This document shows positions 1 to 10,201 of a stretch of DNA of 64,000 bases, one piece after another. Both the position numbers and the translations under genes were made by a program. Source of the DNA: a bacterium (GTDB taxonomy: Bacteria; Actinomycetota; Acidimicrobiia; Spongiisociales; Spongiisociaceae); assembly GCA_026710435.1 (NCBI GenBank), contig JAPOQZ010000259.1, forward strand, positions 1 to 64,000, given 5' to 3'. The notes beneath the pieces were generated by a model. It was not told the DNA's origin, ran no database searches, and worked only from the letters and a program-made list of their open reading frames with translations. Numbering within the stretch: position 1 is the first letter of the stretch; the number at the start of each line of letters is the position of its first letter.

Positions 1-17
1 CGCCACGAGCAGGCTGT

Positions 18-284
18 ATCTGTCACAGGCACGTTGCACAATGGTAGATAGCCGTATACACCGGCGGTTCGTTTCCGACGTCGAGCGGACCGTGGCAGGG
101 TTCATACTGTCCAGAACCGGCCCGCACAGGGGATAGAAGGTCGCGTCCGTGACCCTCGGAGGTGGCGGCGGGGGTGGGATCCCAAGGAAAGAGGCACCTT
201 CCGGTGATTTTCGCGATCTCGGGGTTCGGTGGGGTGGAGGTGTAGCCCGCTCTTCTGTGACGAATTTCCGACTCGGGACACTAG
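18..284 (+). ncRNA. Unclassified conserved non-coding element, copy 1 of 3 (S1)
   Basis: Aligns end to end by eye with 30627-30895 (+) and 40183-40459 (-): TCTGTCAyAGGC start, GGCGGCnGGGGGTGGGA core, TTTCryGdTCTCGG block, GGGACaCTAG end. No shared reading frame. Confidence 0.6.
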
Positions 285-397
285 CTTGCCAGGAGGCTGC
301 CCCGCCCGCGGCAGTCCCACGACTCGATCGCGAACGAGGGTCGATAGAGTAGGGAGCCACCACGTATCCGGTGTCGAGAACTGGGAACCCTTTCACT

Positions 398-2335
398 ATG
401 GATGTACAACAGGTTGTCTGGCAGGCCTCCGAGCAGGACATTGCCCGCTCCCGAACCGCGGAGTTCATGGCCCTTCACGGGATCGAAAGCTACGGGGAGT
501 TGGTGCGTCGCTCGAGCGATGACATCGAGTGGTTCTGGGATGCGGCCATCGACTATATGGGAATCCACTTCTCGACCCCGTACCACAGCGTCCTCGATGC
601 TTCCGACGGCCCGGCCTACCCGAGGTGGTTTCTAGGAGGGCGTCTCAACCTTTCGGAGGTGTGCGTGGACAGGTGGGCCGCCCAGGACCCCGACCGGGTG
701 GCGATGGTCGCCGAGCGGGAGGACGGTTCCCAGCGCACGTACACCTTCGGCAAACTGCTCGAGTTGGTGGAGCGGGCCGCCGGAGCTCTCGCCCGGGCGG
801 GCGCATCCAAGGGCGACATCGTTGCGGTCTACCTTTCGATGGTGCCCGAGGCTGTGGTGGCCATGCTGGCGGCTGCCCGGATCGGTGCCATCTACGTACC
901 CATCTTCTCCGGCTTCGGAGCCGAAGCGGTCGCTTCCAGGCTGGCGGCGTCCGATCCGGCCGTGGTTGTCACGGCCGACGGTTACACCCGCCGCGGAAGG
1001 CCCATCGCTATGAAGGAAGTGGCGGACGCAGCCATCCGGATGGCGGGCCTGGCGCCGTCCGTCCTTGTGGTCTCCAATCTGGGACGGACCGACATCCCAT
1101 GGACCCCGGAACGCGATAGATGGTGGGACGAGGCCCTCGGGAAGGCCGACAGGTTGCCGGCGCTTGCTACGGCCAGCGAAGACCCGGTTCTGCTCGCCTA
1201 TACGTCCGGCACAACGGGCAAACCGAAGGGCGTAGTTCATGTCCAGGCAGGGTTGACCGTGAAACTCGCCGCCGAAGGCGCCTTCCAGTTCGAGATGCAG
1301 CCCGACGACCGTGTGATGTGGATGACCGACATGGGCTGGATCATGGGACCTTGGGTGGTCGTCGCCGGGATGGCGAACGGCGCCTCGATCGGATGCTATG
1401 ACGGAGCGCCCGACTACCCGACACCGGGCCGACCGTGGGAGTTGGTCGAATCGATGGGCATCACCATCCTCGGGATCTCCCCAACTCTCGTGCGTGCTCT
1501 GCAGCCTCACGGTGCCCAGGAGGCGGCAGCCGCGGACTTCTCCACCCTGAGGGCCTTCGGGTCCACCGGCGAACCATGGAACCCGGCTCCGTGGTGGTGG
1601 CTATTCCGCGACGTGGGTGGTGAGCGGCACCCCATCATCAACATCTCCGGCGGGACGGAGGTCGGTGCCTGCCTGCTGTCGGTCAACATCCTCCAGGGAA
1701 TCAAGCCGGTCTCACTAGGCAGTCCCTCGCTGGGCATGGCCGTGGATGTATACGACCAGGAGGGACTTCCGATCCGGGGAGAGGTCGGCGAATTGGTGTG
1801 TAGGAAGACCTGGCCGGGCATCACGCGGGACTTCTGGGGAGGCGACGACCGCTACTTCGACACCTACTGGAGTCGCTGGCCTGACGTGTGGGTGCACGGA
1901 GACTGGGCCTCTGTCGACAGCGACGGCTTCTGGTTCCTCCATGGACGATCGGACGACACTCTCAACATCGCGGGTAAGCGGATCGGACCGGCCGAGGTCG
2001 AATCGGCGGTCGTTGCGCACCCGGATGTGGTCGTGGCCGCGGCGATAGGTATTCCCCACCAGGTCAAGGGTGAGGTGATAGCCGTATTCGTGGTACCGAC
2101 GCGTGACGGGGACGGCGACCGGCTAGCAGGCGAACTGTCCCAGTTAGTGGTAAGGGCCCTCGGCAAACCCTTCCGTCCCGCCGCCATCACGTTCGTTGAC
2201 GACCTTCCCCGGACTCGATCGGCCAAGATCATGCGGCGGGTCGTACGAGCCCGTGCCCTGGGAAAGGACCCGGGCGATCTCACCAGCCTAGAGAACCCCG
2301 CTGCGGTGGAGGCCATCGGCCGGCTCCAGTTGTAA
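398..2335 (+). CDS. AMP-dependent acyl-CoA synthetase (acetyl/acetoacetyl-CoA synthetase-like)
   Basis: AYTSGTTGKPKGVVH AMP-binding motif, NISGGTEVGA, HGRSDDTLNIAGKRIGPAEVES, C-terminal RTRSAKIMRR. ATG at 398; ORF open from GTG 371. Confidence 0.9.
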   Translation: MDVQQVVWQASEQDIARSRTAEFMALHGIESYGELVRRSSDDIEWFWDAAIDYMGIHFSTPYHSVLDASDGPAYPRWFLGGRLNLSEVCVDRWAAQDPDRVAMVAEREDGSQRTYTFGKLLELVERAAGALARAGASKGDIVAVYLSMVPEAVVAMLAAARIGAIYVPIFSGFGAEAVASRLAASDPAVVVTADGYTRRGRPIAMKEVADAAIRMAGLAPSVLVVSNLGRTDIPWTPERDRWWDEALGKADRLPALATASEDPVLLAYTSGTTGKPKGVVHVQAGLTVKLAAEGAFQFEMQPDDRVMWMTDMGWIMGPWVVVAGMANGASIGCYDGAPDYPTPGRPWELVESMGITILGISPTLVRALQPHGAQEAAAADFSTLRAFGSTGEPWNPAPWWWLFRDVGGERHPIINISGGTEVGACLLSVNILQGIKPVSLGSPSLGMAVDVYDQEGLPIRGEVGELVCRKTWPGITRDFWGGDDRYFDTYWSRWPDVWVHGDWASVDSDGFWFLHGRSDDTLNIAGKRIGPAEVESAVVAHPDVVVAAAIGIPHQVKGEVIAVFVVPTRDGDGDRLAGELSQLVVRALGKPFRPAAITFVDDLPRTRSAKIMRRVVRARALGKDPGDLTSLENPAAVEAIGRLQL

Positions 2336-2373
2336 ACACCAGCAAGGTGGGGCACCACGGCTATCCTGGTGCA

Positions 2374-3471
2374 ATGGCAACACTCACGACGGTGATCAAG
2401 GAGGTCCTTAGCCGCGCAGCGTCAGGACCAATGAACGAAATGAACACGCGTGTTCTCCTGATTGAGCCTTTGCTCGACGCTCTGGGATGGGACACTCGCG
2501 ATCTGAGAGTTGTAACCCGAGAATACAAGGTATTCGATGGCAAGTTTCTCGACTACGCACTCAAGATCTCCGGCCGACCGGCTCTGTTTCTTGAAGCGAA
2601 GGCGCTGGGTACCAAGCTTGACGACCCCAAGGTCGTAGCTCAAACCATAAACTACGCCAACAACGAGGGTGTGACTTGGTGTGTGCTCAGCGATGGGCAA
2701 CATTACAGGGTGTTCAAGGCTACTGAACCAGTTGCAATGGACAGGAAGCTTGTCTTCGAAGTTGATTTGACCGATGTGGTAGAAGATCCCCAGGATTCAA
2801 ATGTTATTGAGATGCTTCACCTTCTCTCTAGTGAATCAATAGCGACCAACTCCCTTGCGGACTACATCAGTGATAGACGAGTTTCCAGAGCGTTGAGGAC
2901 CTTGATTATAGAGCCACCCCAGCCATTTTGTGATCTAATAAGTAGTCTTATCCCAAGATCAGAGCGCAATTTGTCGACGGCACAGATTCGAGCTTCGATT
3001 AAGCGAATCTTAGTTTCACTCCATGAGAAGCCTTCCACACCTACTAACCTGATTAACGACGACGGCCCGGACGAGATTAGTCAAGCGGACCCTAAGAAGA
3101 ATCTCCCACCTCTCTATACATTCGAGTATCACTTTGGGAAGAAGCCAGCTCTTGTTACTGACTTATACAAACGGCTTCATGAGCAGGTCATGTCTCTTAG
3201 TGTAGACATAGAGCGATCGTTTAGAAAGTACTACGTTAGCTACAAGATCGGCAGACGTTCTGTCTTATGTGTTGAGCCACAACAGAAGCGGATGAAACTG
3301 TTTCTGTCACTAGATCCGAAGCAACATGTTCATCATCTCGTTCGTGACGTTACGCACATCGGGCATGCTGGTACAGGTAACATGGAAGTAATTTTCGAAT
3401 CTGTGGAGCACTTAGATCAAATACTGGAGTGGATTACGAAGGCCGTAGCGGACTTGAGTAACTCTCGTTAG
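2374..3471 (+). CDS. HsdR N-terminal-like protein with DUF5655-like C-terminus
   Basis: NEMNTRVLLIEPLLDALGWDTRDLRVVTREYKV...DYALKISGRPALFLEAKALG is HSDR_N-like; the C-terminal ~100 aa resembles DUF5655. No helicase domain. Confidence 0.7.
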   Translation: MATLTTVIKEVLSRAASGPMNEMNTRVLLIEPLLDALGWDTRDLRVVTREYKVFDGKFLDYALKISGRPALFLEAKALGTKLDDPKVVAQTINYANNEGVTWCVLSDGQHYRVFKATEPVAMDRKLVFEVDLTDVVEDPQDSNVIEMLHLLSSESIATNSLADYISDRRVSRALRTLIIEPPQPFCDLISSLIPRSERNLSTAQIRASIKRILVSLHEKPSTPTNLINDDGPDEISQADPKKNLPPLYTFEYHFGKKPALVTDLYKRLHEQVMSLSVDIERSFRKYYVSYKIGRRSVLCVEPQQKRMKLFLSLDPKQHVHHLVRDVTHIGHAGTGNMEVIFESVEHLDQILEWITKAVADLSNSR

Positions 3472-3645
3472 AAACAAGAGGACTTGAACACGAGTCCCTT
3501 CTCCCGATTGTACTCTTCTATCTCATGCACGCTGCATGATTCTCACGAAAGTGTCGCCCAAGATGAGAAGCATCGATGACCCTTTCGTCAGGGCGGTCAG
3601 AACTACCACCAACGATCCGGACTGACAACAGACGGTCCACTGACC

Positions 3646-3969
3646 TCACCTGCCCTGCTGTTTCATGATGTAACGGGTGACCCGCAGGATCTGCTCCTCG
3701 GAAAGGGTTCCCCGGAAGGAGGGCATCCGGCCGATCCCGGCGGTGATCGACTGCTGGAAGTAGCGTTCGGGTTTGTCGATCGACCGGGCGTCCTCCCCTA
3801 CCAGAGCCACACCGGTGCCTCCGCGCAGGTCCCTACCGTGGCATTGGACGCACAACTGGACGTAGATCTCCTCGCCGGTGGCGTCCTCCGCCACTCCTGA
3901 GCCTCCGCACGCAAGGAGCGCCGTCAGCAGGGCACTGACGAGGACTGCTCGGACCAACCGTCCGATCAA
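3646..3969 (-). CDS. c-type cytochrome, lipoprotein-like
   Basis: LLTALLACGGSG lipobox; CVQCH heme motif; GRMPSFRGTLSEEQILRVTRYI. Likely TTG start overlapping the upstream stop (TTGA). Confidence 0.7.
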   Translation of the reverse strand: MIGRLVRAVLVSALLTALLACGGSGVAEDATGEEIYVQLCVQCHGRDLRGGTGVALVGEDARSIDKPERYFQQSITAGIGRMPSFRGTLSEEQILRVTRYIMKQQGR

Positions 3970-4337
3970 GAACCCGACCCGTCGCGGATCGAGTTCAGAT
4001 AGTTGTAGATGGTGATGCGACTCACACCCATCTGGTCCGCAACCTCGTTGATGGACTTCCGCAAGCGGAAGGCTCCTCTCTCGTCCAGCAACCTGACGGC
4101 TATCTGCTTCTGCACCCGGCCGAGTTCGGTCAGCTTTCCGCCCAGTTCGCGCTCCACCTGAGTCACCATGTGATCGAGCACATCGTGAAGGGAGAGGATC
4201 CTGACCATGGCCAGGACCTCCCCTTCCCACTCCAACGGAATGCAGTGACCGTCCTTCTCGTCGGGTCCCACGATCTCCGCGCCCACTGCACCGACCAGGG
4301 GTCGAACGGCCGCGATCACAGGATGCTCGGTCGTCAT
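3966..4337 (-). CDS. HTH transcriptional regulator (YheO/DauR-like C-terminal HTH)
   Basis: RLLDERGAFRLRKSINEVADQMGVSRITIYNYLN helix-turn-helix. Confidence 0.6.
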   Translation of the reverse strand: MTTEHPVIAAVRPLVGAVGAEIVGPDEKDGHCIPLEWEGEVLAMVRILSLHDVLDHMVTQVERELGGKLTELGRVQKQIAVRLLDERGAFRLRKSINEVADQMGVSRITIYNYLNSIRDGSGS

Positions 4338-4564
4338 GGTGTCACGACCATGCTGACCGACACCCTTGTCGCCCCGGCCTCCATAGCGGCACGGATGCCG
4401 CTCGCAACCGCCGAGAGCACTTCGTCGAGCGAACCCTCAACAGAAGTACCGAACGGTCCGATATCCGACTCCTTCGGGGCCAGGGCGTTGATCGCTGCCT
4501 CGACGTGGGGTCCAGGGTTCCCCTCTTCGAACGGTTCCACGGTGAGTTCAGCGCGGACCAGCAA
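4334..4564 (-). CDS. thiamine-binding / MTH1187-YkoF-like small protein
   Basis: MLVRAELTVEPFEEGNPGPHV...IGPFGTSVEGSLDEVLSAV...GATRVSVSM pattern. Confidence 0.6.
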   Translation of the reverse strand: MLVRAELTVEPFEEGNPGPHVEAAINALAPKESDIGPFGTSVEGSLDEVLSAVASGIRAAMEAGATRVSVSMVVTP

Positions 4565-4718
4565 TCATGCTCCTCTTCCGGATAGGTCAAGGGTATACGA
4601 GATCGCTCGATTCGAGGAAGTTCCGACGTTGCGCCAACGGACCAACGCTGACAGAATGTAAAATAATCGACTTCCAACTGACCGAGGAATGCTAGGTCCA
4701 TCCGGTGGAGGACTTCTC

Positions 4719-7301
4719 ATGACGCTGATCGCCCAGCAAACAATCGAATTCAGGCTCAACGGGCGGACCGTCTCGGTAAGCGCCGACCATCCGCACCTGC
4801 TGTCGGCGCTCCGAGAGGAACTCGACATCACTTCGGCGAAGGACGGCTGCGCGCCATCCGGCCAGTGCGGTTGCTGCACCGTCCTTGTGAACGGAAAGGC
4901 CCTGGTGGCCTGTGTTCTGGCCTTGGAGAAGGTGGCCGGCAAGGACGTAGTCACCTTGGAGGGATTCGACTCCGCCGAGCGGGACCGCCTGGCATCCGCC
5001 TTCGCGGTGACCGGCGCCCTGCAATGCGGGTTCTGCACCCCGGGCATTCTGGTCAGGGCCAAGGCGTTGATCGACCAGAAGGGCTCCCGGCTCACCAAGC
5101 GGGTAACCGCCGGCCGGCTCGGAGCTCACCTCTGCCGGTGCACGGGCTACACCAAGATATTCGACGCCATCGACATGCTGACCTCCGGGGAGATCCCACC
5201 TCTCGAGACCTCCGGCGGAGTCGGTAAGTCAGGCATCAAGTACGAGGCTTACGAACTGGCCCTCGGGGACCGCGACTACATCGACGACATCCGTTTCGAC
5301 GGGATCCTCCACGCCGCTCTCCGTCTCACCGACCACGCCCGCGCCGACGTGGTGAGGATCGACACCGCAGCGGCCGAGGCCGTACCCGGCGTCCATGCCG
5401 TGTTCACCGGCGCAGACGTGCCGGGCGACCTCAAGGTGGGCCTGATCCACAAGGACTGGCCGGTGTTCATCCCCGAGGGTGGAAGGACCTCCTACTACGG
5501 GGACGTACTAGCGGTGGTGGTGGCTGACGACCGGCTGACAGCCCGGAAGGCAGCCGAGGTGATAGAGGTCGAGTACCGGGTGCTGCAGCCGTTCACCGAT
5601 CCTGCCGAGGCGGTCGCATCCTCGGAGAACGCGGTATGGGGACTCGACGGCAACGTCCTCTCCGTCTCCGAGTACGCCAGGGGAAACTTCGAGTCCGCCT
5701 ACGAGGCGTCGCCGCACAAGGTGCACGAAACGTTCATCACCCAGCGGGTGGAGCACGCCTTCCTGGAACCGGAGTCGACGCTGGTCGTGCCGGTGGGCGG
5801 CGGACGGCTGATGCTCTACTCGGGGGGTCAAGGAGTGTGGGACGACCGCGACCAGGTGGCCTCGGTACTCGGTATCGATCCCTCTCTGGTCACCGTCGAA
5901 CTCGTGTCGAACGGGGGCGCCTTCGGCGGCAAGGAGGACATGGCCAACCAGGCGCAGACGGCCCTCGCCGCACATCTACTGGGCCGCCCGGTGAAGTGCA
6001 CCCTGTCGCGGGAGGAGTCCCTACGCATCCATTCCAAACGCCACCCGATTCGTATGGAACTCTGGGCGGCCTGCGACCAAGCCGGGAGGTTGACCGCGCT
6101 CAGAGCCCGGATGCTGGGTGACTCGGGCGCCTACGCATCGGTGGGCATGAAGGTTCTGGAGCGGGCCGCCGGCCACGCCAGCGGGCCCTATGTGGTTCCC
6201 AACATCGATGTGAGAGCTATCGCGGCCCGTACCAACAACCCCGTGTGCGGGGCTTTCCGCGGCTTCGGGGCCAACCAGGCCCAGTTCGCCATGGAAGGCG
6301 TTATGGACCGGCTTGCCGAACGGGTAGGAATAACCGGATGGGAGATGCGAAGCCGCAACGTCATCGAACCGGGGACCGTGTGGGGTCCCGGCCAAATAAT
6401 GGACGACGGATGCCGGGGCGCTCGCGAGTCTCTCAACGCGGTCAAACCCCACTACGACGCAGCCCGGGCGGCCGGGAAGGCGGTCGGTGTCGGTCTCGGC
6501 CTCAAGAACAGCGGCCTCGGGAACGGTTTCAAGGAGGTGGCCCGGGCCGTGGTCCGCTTCACCCGTGAGGGCACCGTGGAGGTACGTCATTGCTGGACCG
6601 AGATGGGCCAGGGCATCCACACGGTGGCCCAGCAGGTAGCCGCCGAGGAACTCGGCCTCGATCCCAAGTCCATCAGGGTGATCGTCGACACCAGCCGGGA
6701 GCTCGGAGCCGGACAGACCACCGGATCACGAGGAACCCTGATGGGAGCGGGAGCGGTCCAAGCCGCCTGCCGGGCAGCCGACGAGGGAGGACGCTTGCCC
6801 AATGTCGACTACCACGGCGAGTACCGGATCGACTGGACGAACTCTCTCAAAGAGGGCTTGGCGAACCCGACCATACACTCGGCGTTCGGATACGCGTCCC
6901 AATTGGTGATCGCGGACAAGCGGACCGGCAAGGTCGAACGGGTGGTAGCCGCCCACGATGTGGGCCGGGCAATGCACCCCGTGCTGTGCGAGGGCCAGAT
7001 CGAGGGCTCGGTACACATGGGTCTGGGGTACGCCCTTACCGAGGATTTCCCTGCCGACGACCAGGCCCGTCCCACCAACATGACGTTGCGAAGCCTCGGG
7101 ATCATACGGCCGAAGGACATGCCGGATGTGGACGTGATCCTGGTCGAAGTCCCCCAGCCCCGCGCACCCTACGGCATCAAGGGTGTGGGCGAGATAGGGC
7201 TCGTCCCCACAGCCGGGGCGGTGGCGGCCGCCCTTCACGAGGTAGACGGCCAGTGGCGGAACCGGCTTCCCATGAACGTTCACGGACCGATTGCCAAGTG
7301 A
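4719..7301 (+). CDS. XdhD-like molybdenum hydroxylase: fused 2Fe-2S and molybdopterin domains, no FAD domain
   Basis: CAPSGQCGCCTVLVNG and CGFCTPG...CRCTGYTKI Fe-S motifs; GGAFGGKED, CGAFRGFGANQ, GIKGVGEIGLVPTAGA molybdenum hydroxylase motifs. Confidence 0.85.
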   Translation: MTLIAQQTIEFRLNGRTVSVSADHPHLLSALREELDITSAKDGCAPSGQCGCCTVLVNGKALVACVLALEKVAGKDVVTLEGFDSAERDRLASAFAVTGALQCGFCTPGILVRAKALIDQKGSRLTKRVTAGRLGAHLCRCTGYTKIFDAIDMLTSGEIPPLETSGGVGKSGIKYEAYELALGDRDYIDDIRFDGILHAALRLTDHARADVVRIDTAAAEAVPGVHAVFTGADVPGDLKVGLIHKDWPVFIPEGGRTSYYGDVLAVVVADDRLTARKAAEVIEVEYRVLQPFTDPAEAVASSENAVWGLDGNVLSVSEYARGNFESAYEASPHKVHETFITQRVEHAFLEPESTLVVPVGGGRLMLYSGGQGVWDDRDQVASVLGIDPSLVTVELVSNGGAFGGKEDMANQAQTALAAHLLGRPVKCTLSREESLRIHSKRHPIRMELWAACDQAGRLTALRARMLGDSGAYASVGMKVLERAAGHASGPYVVPNIDVRAIAARTNNPVCGAFRGFGANQAQFAMEGVMDRLAERVGITGWEMRSRNVIEPGTVWGPGQIMDDGCRGARESLNAVKPHYDAARAAGKAVGVGLGLKNSGLGNGFKEVARAVVRFTREGTVEVRHCWTEMGQGIHTVAQQVAAEELGLDPKSIRVIVDTSRELGAGQTTGSRGTLMGAGAVQAACRAADEGGRLPNVDYHGEYRIDWTNSLKEGLANPTIHSAFGYASQLVIADKRTGKVERVVAAHDVGRAMHPVLCEGQIEGSVHMGLGYALTEDFPADDQARPTNMTLRSLGIIRPKDMPDVDVILVEVPQPRAPYGIKGVGEIGLVPTAGAVAAALHEVDGQWRNRLPMNVHGPIAK

Positions 7302-8380
7302 CCGCTGGTCTGCCTGTGAAGGGGCGTCGCTCGCAAGCCGGACACGGCAGATCACCCCACAGCCGGACAACGCCGGGCTTGGTGTGCGCCCACCATCACC
7401 TGTACTCGACGCTCGCGCGGGGAATGCCCGCCCCTCCGGCCGTGCCTACGAGCTTCCAGGGCATCCTGGAGCAGATCTGGTGGCGGCTCGACACGGCCCT
7501 CGACCTGGAAATGATCCGCTGGTCAGCCATGCTGGGGGCCCTGGAGGCACTCGAGTCGGGCACCACCGGGATCGTCGACCATCACGAGTCACCCAACGCC
7601 ATCGAGGGTAGCCTGTCGGTGATCGCCGACGCCTGTGCCGAGGTGGGTGTGCGGATCAGTACCTGCTACGGGGTGACCGACCGGCACGGCCCGGACGGTG
7701 CCAGGCGCGGCCTGGAGGAGAACCGCCGTTTCCTGACCGAGGACGGCCGCGGAATGGTAGGGATACACGCTGCCTTCACCTGCGAGCAGGGGACCCTCGA
7801 AGCGGCGGCCGGCCTCGCCCAGGACCTCGGGGCCGGTGTCCACGTTCATGTGTGCGAGGGACCGGAGGACCGGGACGCGCCCGAGCGACTCCATGGATTG
7901 ACCCAAGATTCCTGGTTGCTCGCCCATTGCGTTCACCTGGCCACCGACCACCGGATGCGCGGGACGGTCCTGCACAACCCCCGCTCCAACCTCAACAACT
8001 CGGTCGGATACGCCGACCCGGCGCGCTTCTCCAACCCGGTTGCCCTCGGGACCGACGGTATCGGCGCCAACATGATCGAGTCCTTCCGGCTCGCCTACGT
8101 GATGCACCGTTCCGCCGATGTCACCGCCACTCCCGACACGGCTTGGGCCTGGATGGAAGCAGGGTGGGACCTCATGCCCGAGTGCCGGGATGACCGGGTC
8201 ACCTGGAGCTACGACCCGATGGATCCATGGCATGTGGCGTTCACGGCCGGGATACGCCCCCTCGAAGTGGAGGTTGGCGGGAAGGTCGTGTATGCGGACG
8301 GCGCCCCCACGCGGGTGGACGCCGCTGAAGTGCGCGCGAAGGCGCGCGTGCAGTCGGCCCGCCTGCACGCCAGGCTATGA
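7298..8380 (+). CDS. SsnA-like amidohydrolase, apparently N-terminally shortened
   Basis: GLVCAHHHLYSTLARGMPAPP, HVHVCEG, LAHCVHL, LGTDGIGANMIESF. GTG 7298 overlaps the xdh stop (GTGA). The usual N-terminal beta-sandwich segment is not visible. Confidence 0.7.
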   Translation: MTAGLPVKGRRSQAGHGRSPHSRTTPGLVCAHHHLYSTLARGMPAPPAVPTSFQGILEQIWWRLDTALDLEMIRWSAMLGALEALESGTTGIVDHHESPNAIEGSLSVIADACAEVGVRISTCYGVTDRHGPDGARRGLEENRRFLTEDGRGMVGIHAAFTCEQGTLEAAAGLAQDLGAGVHVHVCEGPEDRDAPERLHGLTQDSWLLAHCVHLATDHRMRGTVLHNPRSNLNNSVGYADPARFSNPVALGTDGIGANMIESFRLAYVMHRSADVTATPDTAWAWMEAGWDLMPECRDDRVTWSYDPMDPWHVAFTAGIRPLEVEVGGKVVYADGAPTRVDAAEVRAKARVQSARLHARL

Positions 8381-8383
8381 GCG

Positions 8384-10165
8384 ATGCCTGAGACGCACGA
8401 GCCCCTCACCCCGTTCGGACTCTCCGATCTGCTGGACCGCATCGACTACGAGTGGGAGAGCCGGCGGCGCGTCTTCGACCTGCCGATCGCCCGCTTCTTC
8501 AACGTGTCCGAAGGCCCGGACCTGTCGATCGACTTCCTGGGCCGGCCCGCCGCCACCCCGGTAGGGCCCGCGGCCGGACCGCACAGCCAGATGGCCCAGA
8601 ACATCGTCCTGTCCTGGCTCGGTGGCGGCCGGCTGATGGAACTCAAGACGGTGCAGATCATGGACGAACTCGAGATCGGCCGGCCCTGCATCGACATGGA
8701 GACCATCGGGTACAACATCGAGTGGAGCCAGGAACTCAAGATCCCCCAGTCGCTGGAGGAGTACGTCAAGGCCTGGATGATCCTCGGGATCCTCCAGGAG
8801 TGGGGCGAACTCGCCCCCTACATCGGGACCGATCCCGGACCCTGCATCTTCGATCTATCGGTCGGCTACGACCTGGAGGGCATCTCGACCCCGCAGGTGG
8901 CCTGGTTCATCGACTCGATGATGGACGCCTCCGAGGAGATAGAACGCCTGAGACCGCAGATCGACGGGGCGTTCGCCGGGTACCGCGACCTGGAGTTCCC
9001 GTCCCGGATAGCGGACACCGTGACCCTCTCCACCTTCCACGGGTGTCCCCCCGACGAGATCGAGTCGATCACCAAACACCTGATAACCCGCCACGGCCTC
9101 GATGTGATCGTGAAGCTCAACCCCACCCTGCTCGGCTTCGAGAGGGTCGAGGAGATCGTGCACCAGACCCTGGGGTACGGATTCACGGTACTGCGGCGAG
9201 AGGACTTCGACAACGACCTCCAGTTCGATCGCGGGCTGGAGTTGATCGGGGAACTAGAGGGCTTCGCCGCCGACCACGGGCGCCGTTTCGGTATCAAGCT
9301 CACCAACACCCTGGTGGTGGAGAACACCAAGGGCTTCATGCCCGACCAGACCATGTACCTGTCGGGGCCTCCCCTGCACGTGGTGTCCACCACGCTGCTG
9401 GGCGAACTGCACAAGGCGCTGCCCGGAAGGCTGAGGATCGACGGTCAGGACGGCCCGGTCCAGGTGTCGTTCTCGGCCGGCATCACCAAGGAGAACCTCC
9501 CCGACGCCGCCGCACTGGGGTTAGCACCCCTGACCATCTGCTCCGACCTCCTCAAGCCCGGTGGCTACGGACGCCTGAAGCCGATGCTCAAGGCCCTGCA
9601 AAAGGTCATGGTCGGCGCGGGGGCGGCCTCGCTGTCCGACTGGCAGGCCCATCGGGGGACCCTGTCCAACGGGCAGGGGGCGGTAGCGGCCTACATCGCC
9701 CAACTCCACGACCCGGCGACCAACGGGCGCTACACCCTCGAGGGCAACTCGAAGCTGCCCAGAGCCGTGGACAACGACCTGCAGATGTGGGGATGCGTGG
9801 CATGCAATTTCTGCGTGACCGTCTGTCCCAACGATGCCTTCTTCCGGATACCCACCCCACCCGAACTCGACGCGGTCGGCCTGCAGCAGTACCTGGTCCT
9901 CGCCGAGTTGTGCAACGAATGCGGCAACTGCATGGTGTTCTGTCCCGAGGTGGGTGACCCGGCCGTCATCAAACCGCGCCTCTACATGACCGAGCATCGC
10001 TTCCAGGAGGAGACCGAGCAGGCTTTCCTCGTCCACCAGGATCCGGACGGTTACTGGGTGCAGCCCAACAGCGCCGGCGCCGAGTGGACCGGCGACCTGC
10101 TCCTGCTGCTGAACGGAGCGGAAGGGTTCGTGCTGCCCCCGTCCGACAAGCAGGCCAGGAAGTAG
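8384..10165 (+). CDS. YgfK-like (putative selenate reductase subunit) DHOD-like / 4Fe-4S protein, short form
   Basis: DHOD-like body with C-terminal CVACNFCVTVCPNDAF and CNECGNCMVFCPEVGDP ferredoxin motifs; directly downstream of xdhD/ssnA-like genes. Confidence 0.75.
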   Translation: MPETHEPLTPFGLSDLLDRIDYEWESRRRVFDLPIARFFNVSEGPDLSIDFLGRPAATPVGPAAGPHSQMAQNIVLSWLGGGRLMELKTVQIMDELEIGRPCIDMETIGYNIEWSQELKIPQSLEEYVKAWMILGILQEWGELAPYIGTDPGPCIFDLSVGYDLEGISTPQVAWFIDSMMDASEEIERLRPQIDGAFAGYRDLEFPSRIADTVTLSTFHGCPPDEIESITKHLITRHGLDVIVKLNPTLLGFERVEEIVHQTLGYGFTVLRREDFDNDLQFDRGLELIGELEGFAADHGRRFGIKLTNTLVVENTKGFMPDQTMYLSGPPLHVVSTTLLGELHKALPGRLRIDGQDGPVQVSFSAGITKENLPDAAALGLAPLTICSDLLKPGGYGRLKPMLKALQKVMVGAGAASLSDWQAHRGTLSNGQGAVAAYIAQLHDPATNGRYTLEGNSKLPRAVDNDLQMWGCVACNFCVTVCPNDAFFRIPTPPELDAVGLQQYLVLAELCNECGNCMVFCPEVGDPAVIKPRLYMTEHRFQEETEQAFLVHQDPDGYWVQPNSAGAEWTGDLLLLLNGAEGFVLPPSDKQARK

Positions 10166-10201
10166 GCAGCGGCCCCAGCCCGACTACCCATGGAGTAACC
10201 G

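Noticed and set aside
18-284. Riboswitch interpretation (cobalamin/TPP-like) for the S elements
   Set aside because: The diagnostic conserved boxes of those classes are not present by eye, and copies are not consistently upstream of a gene in sense orientation.
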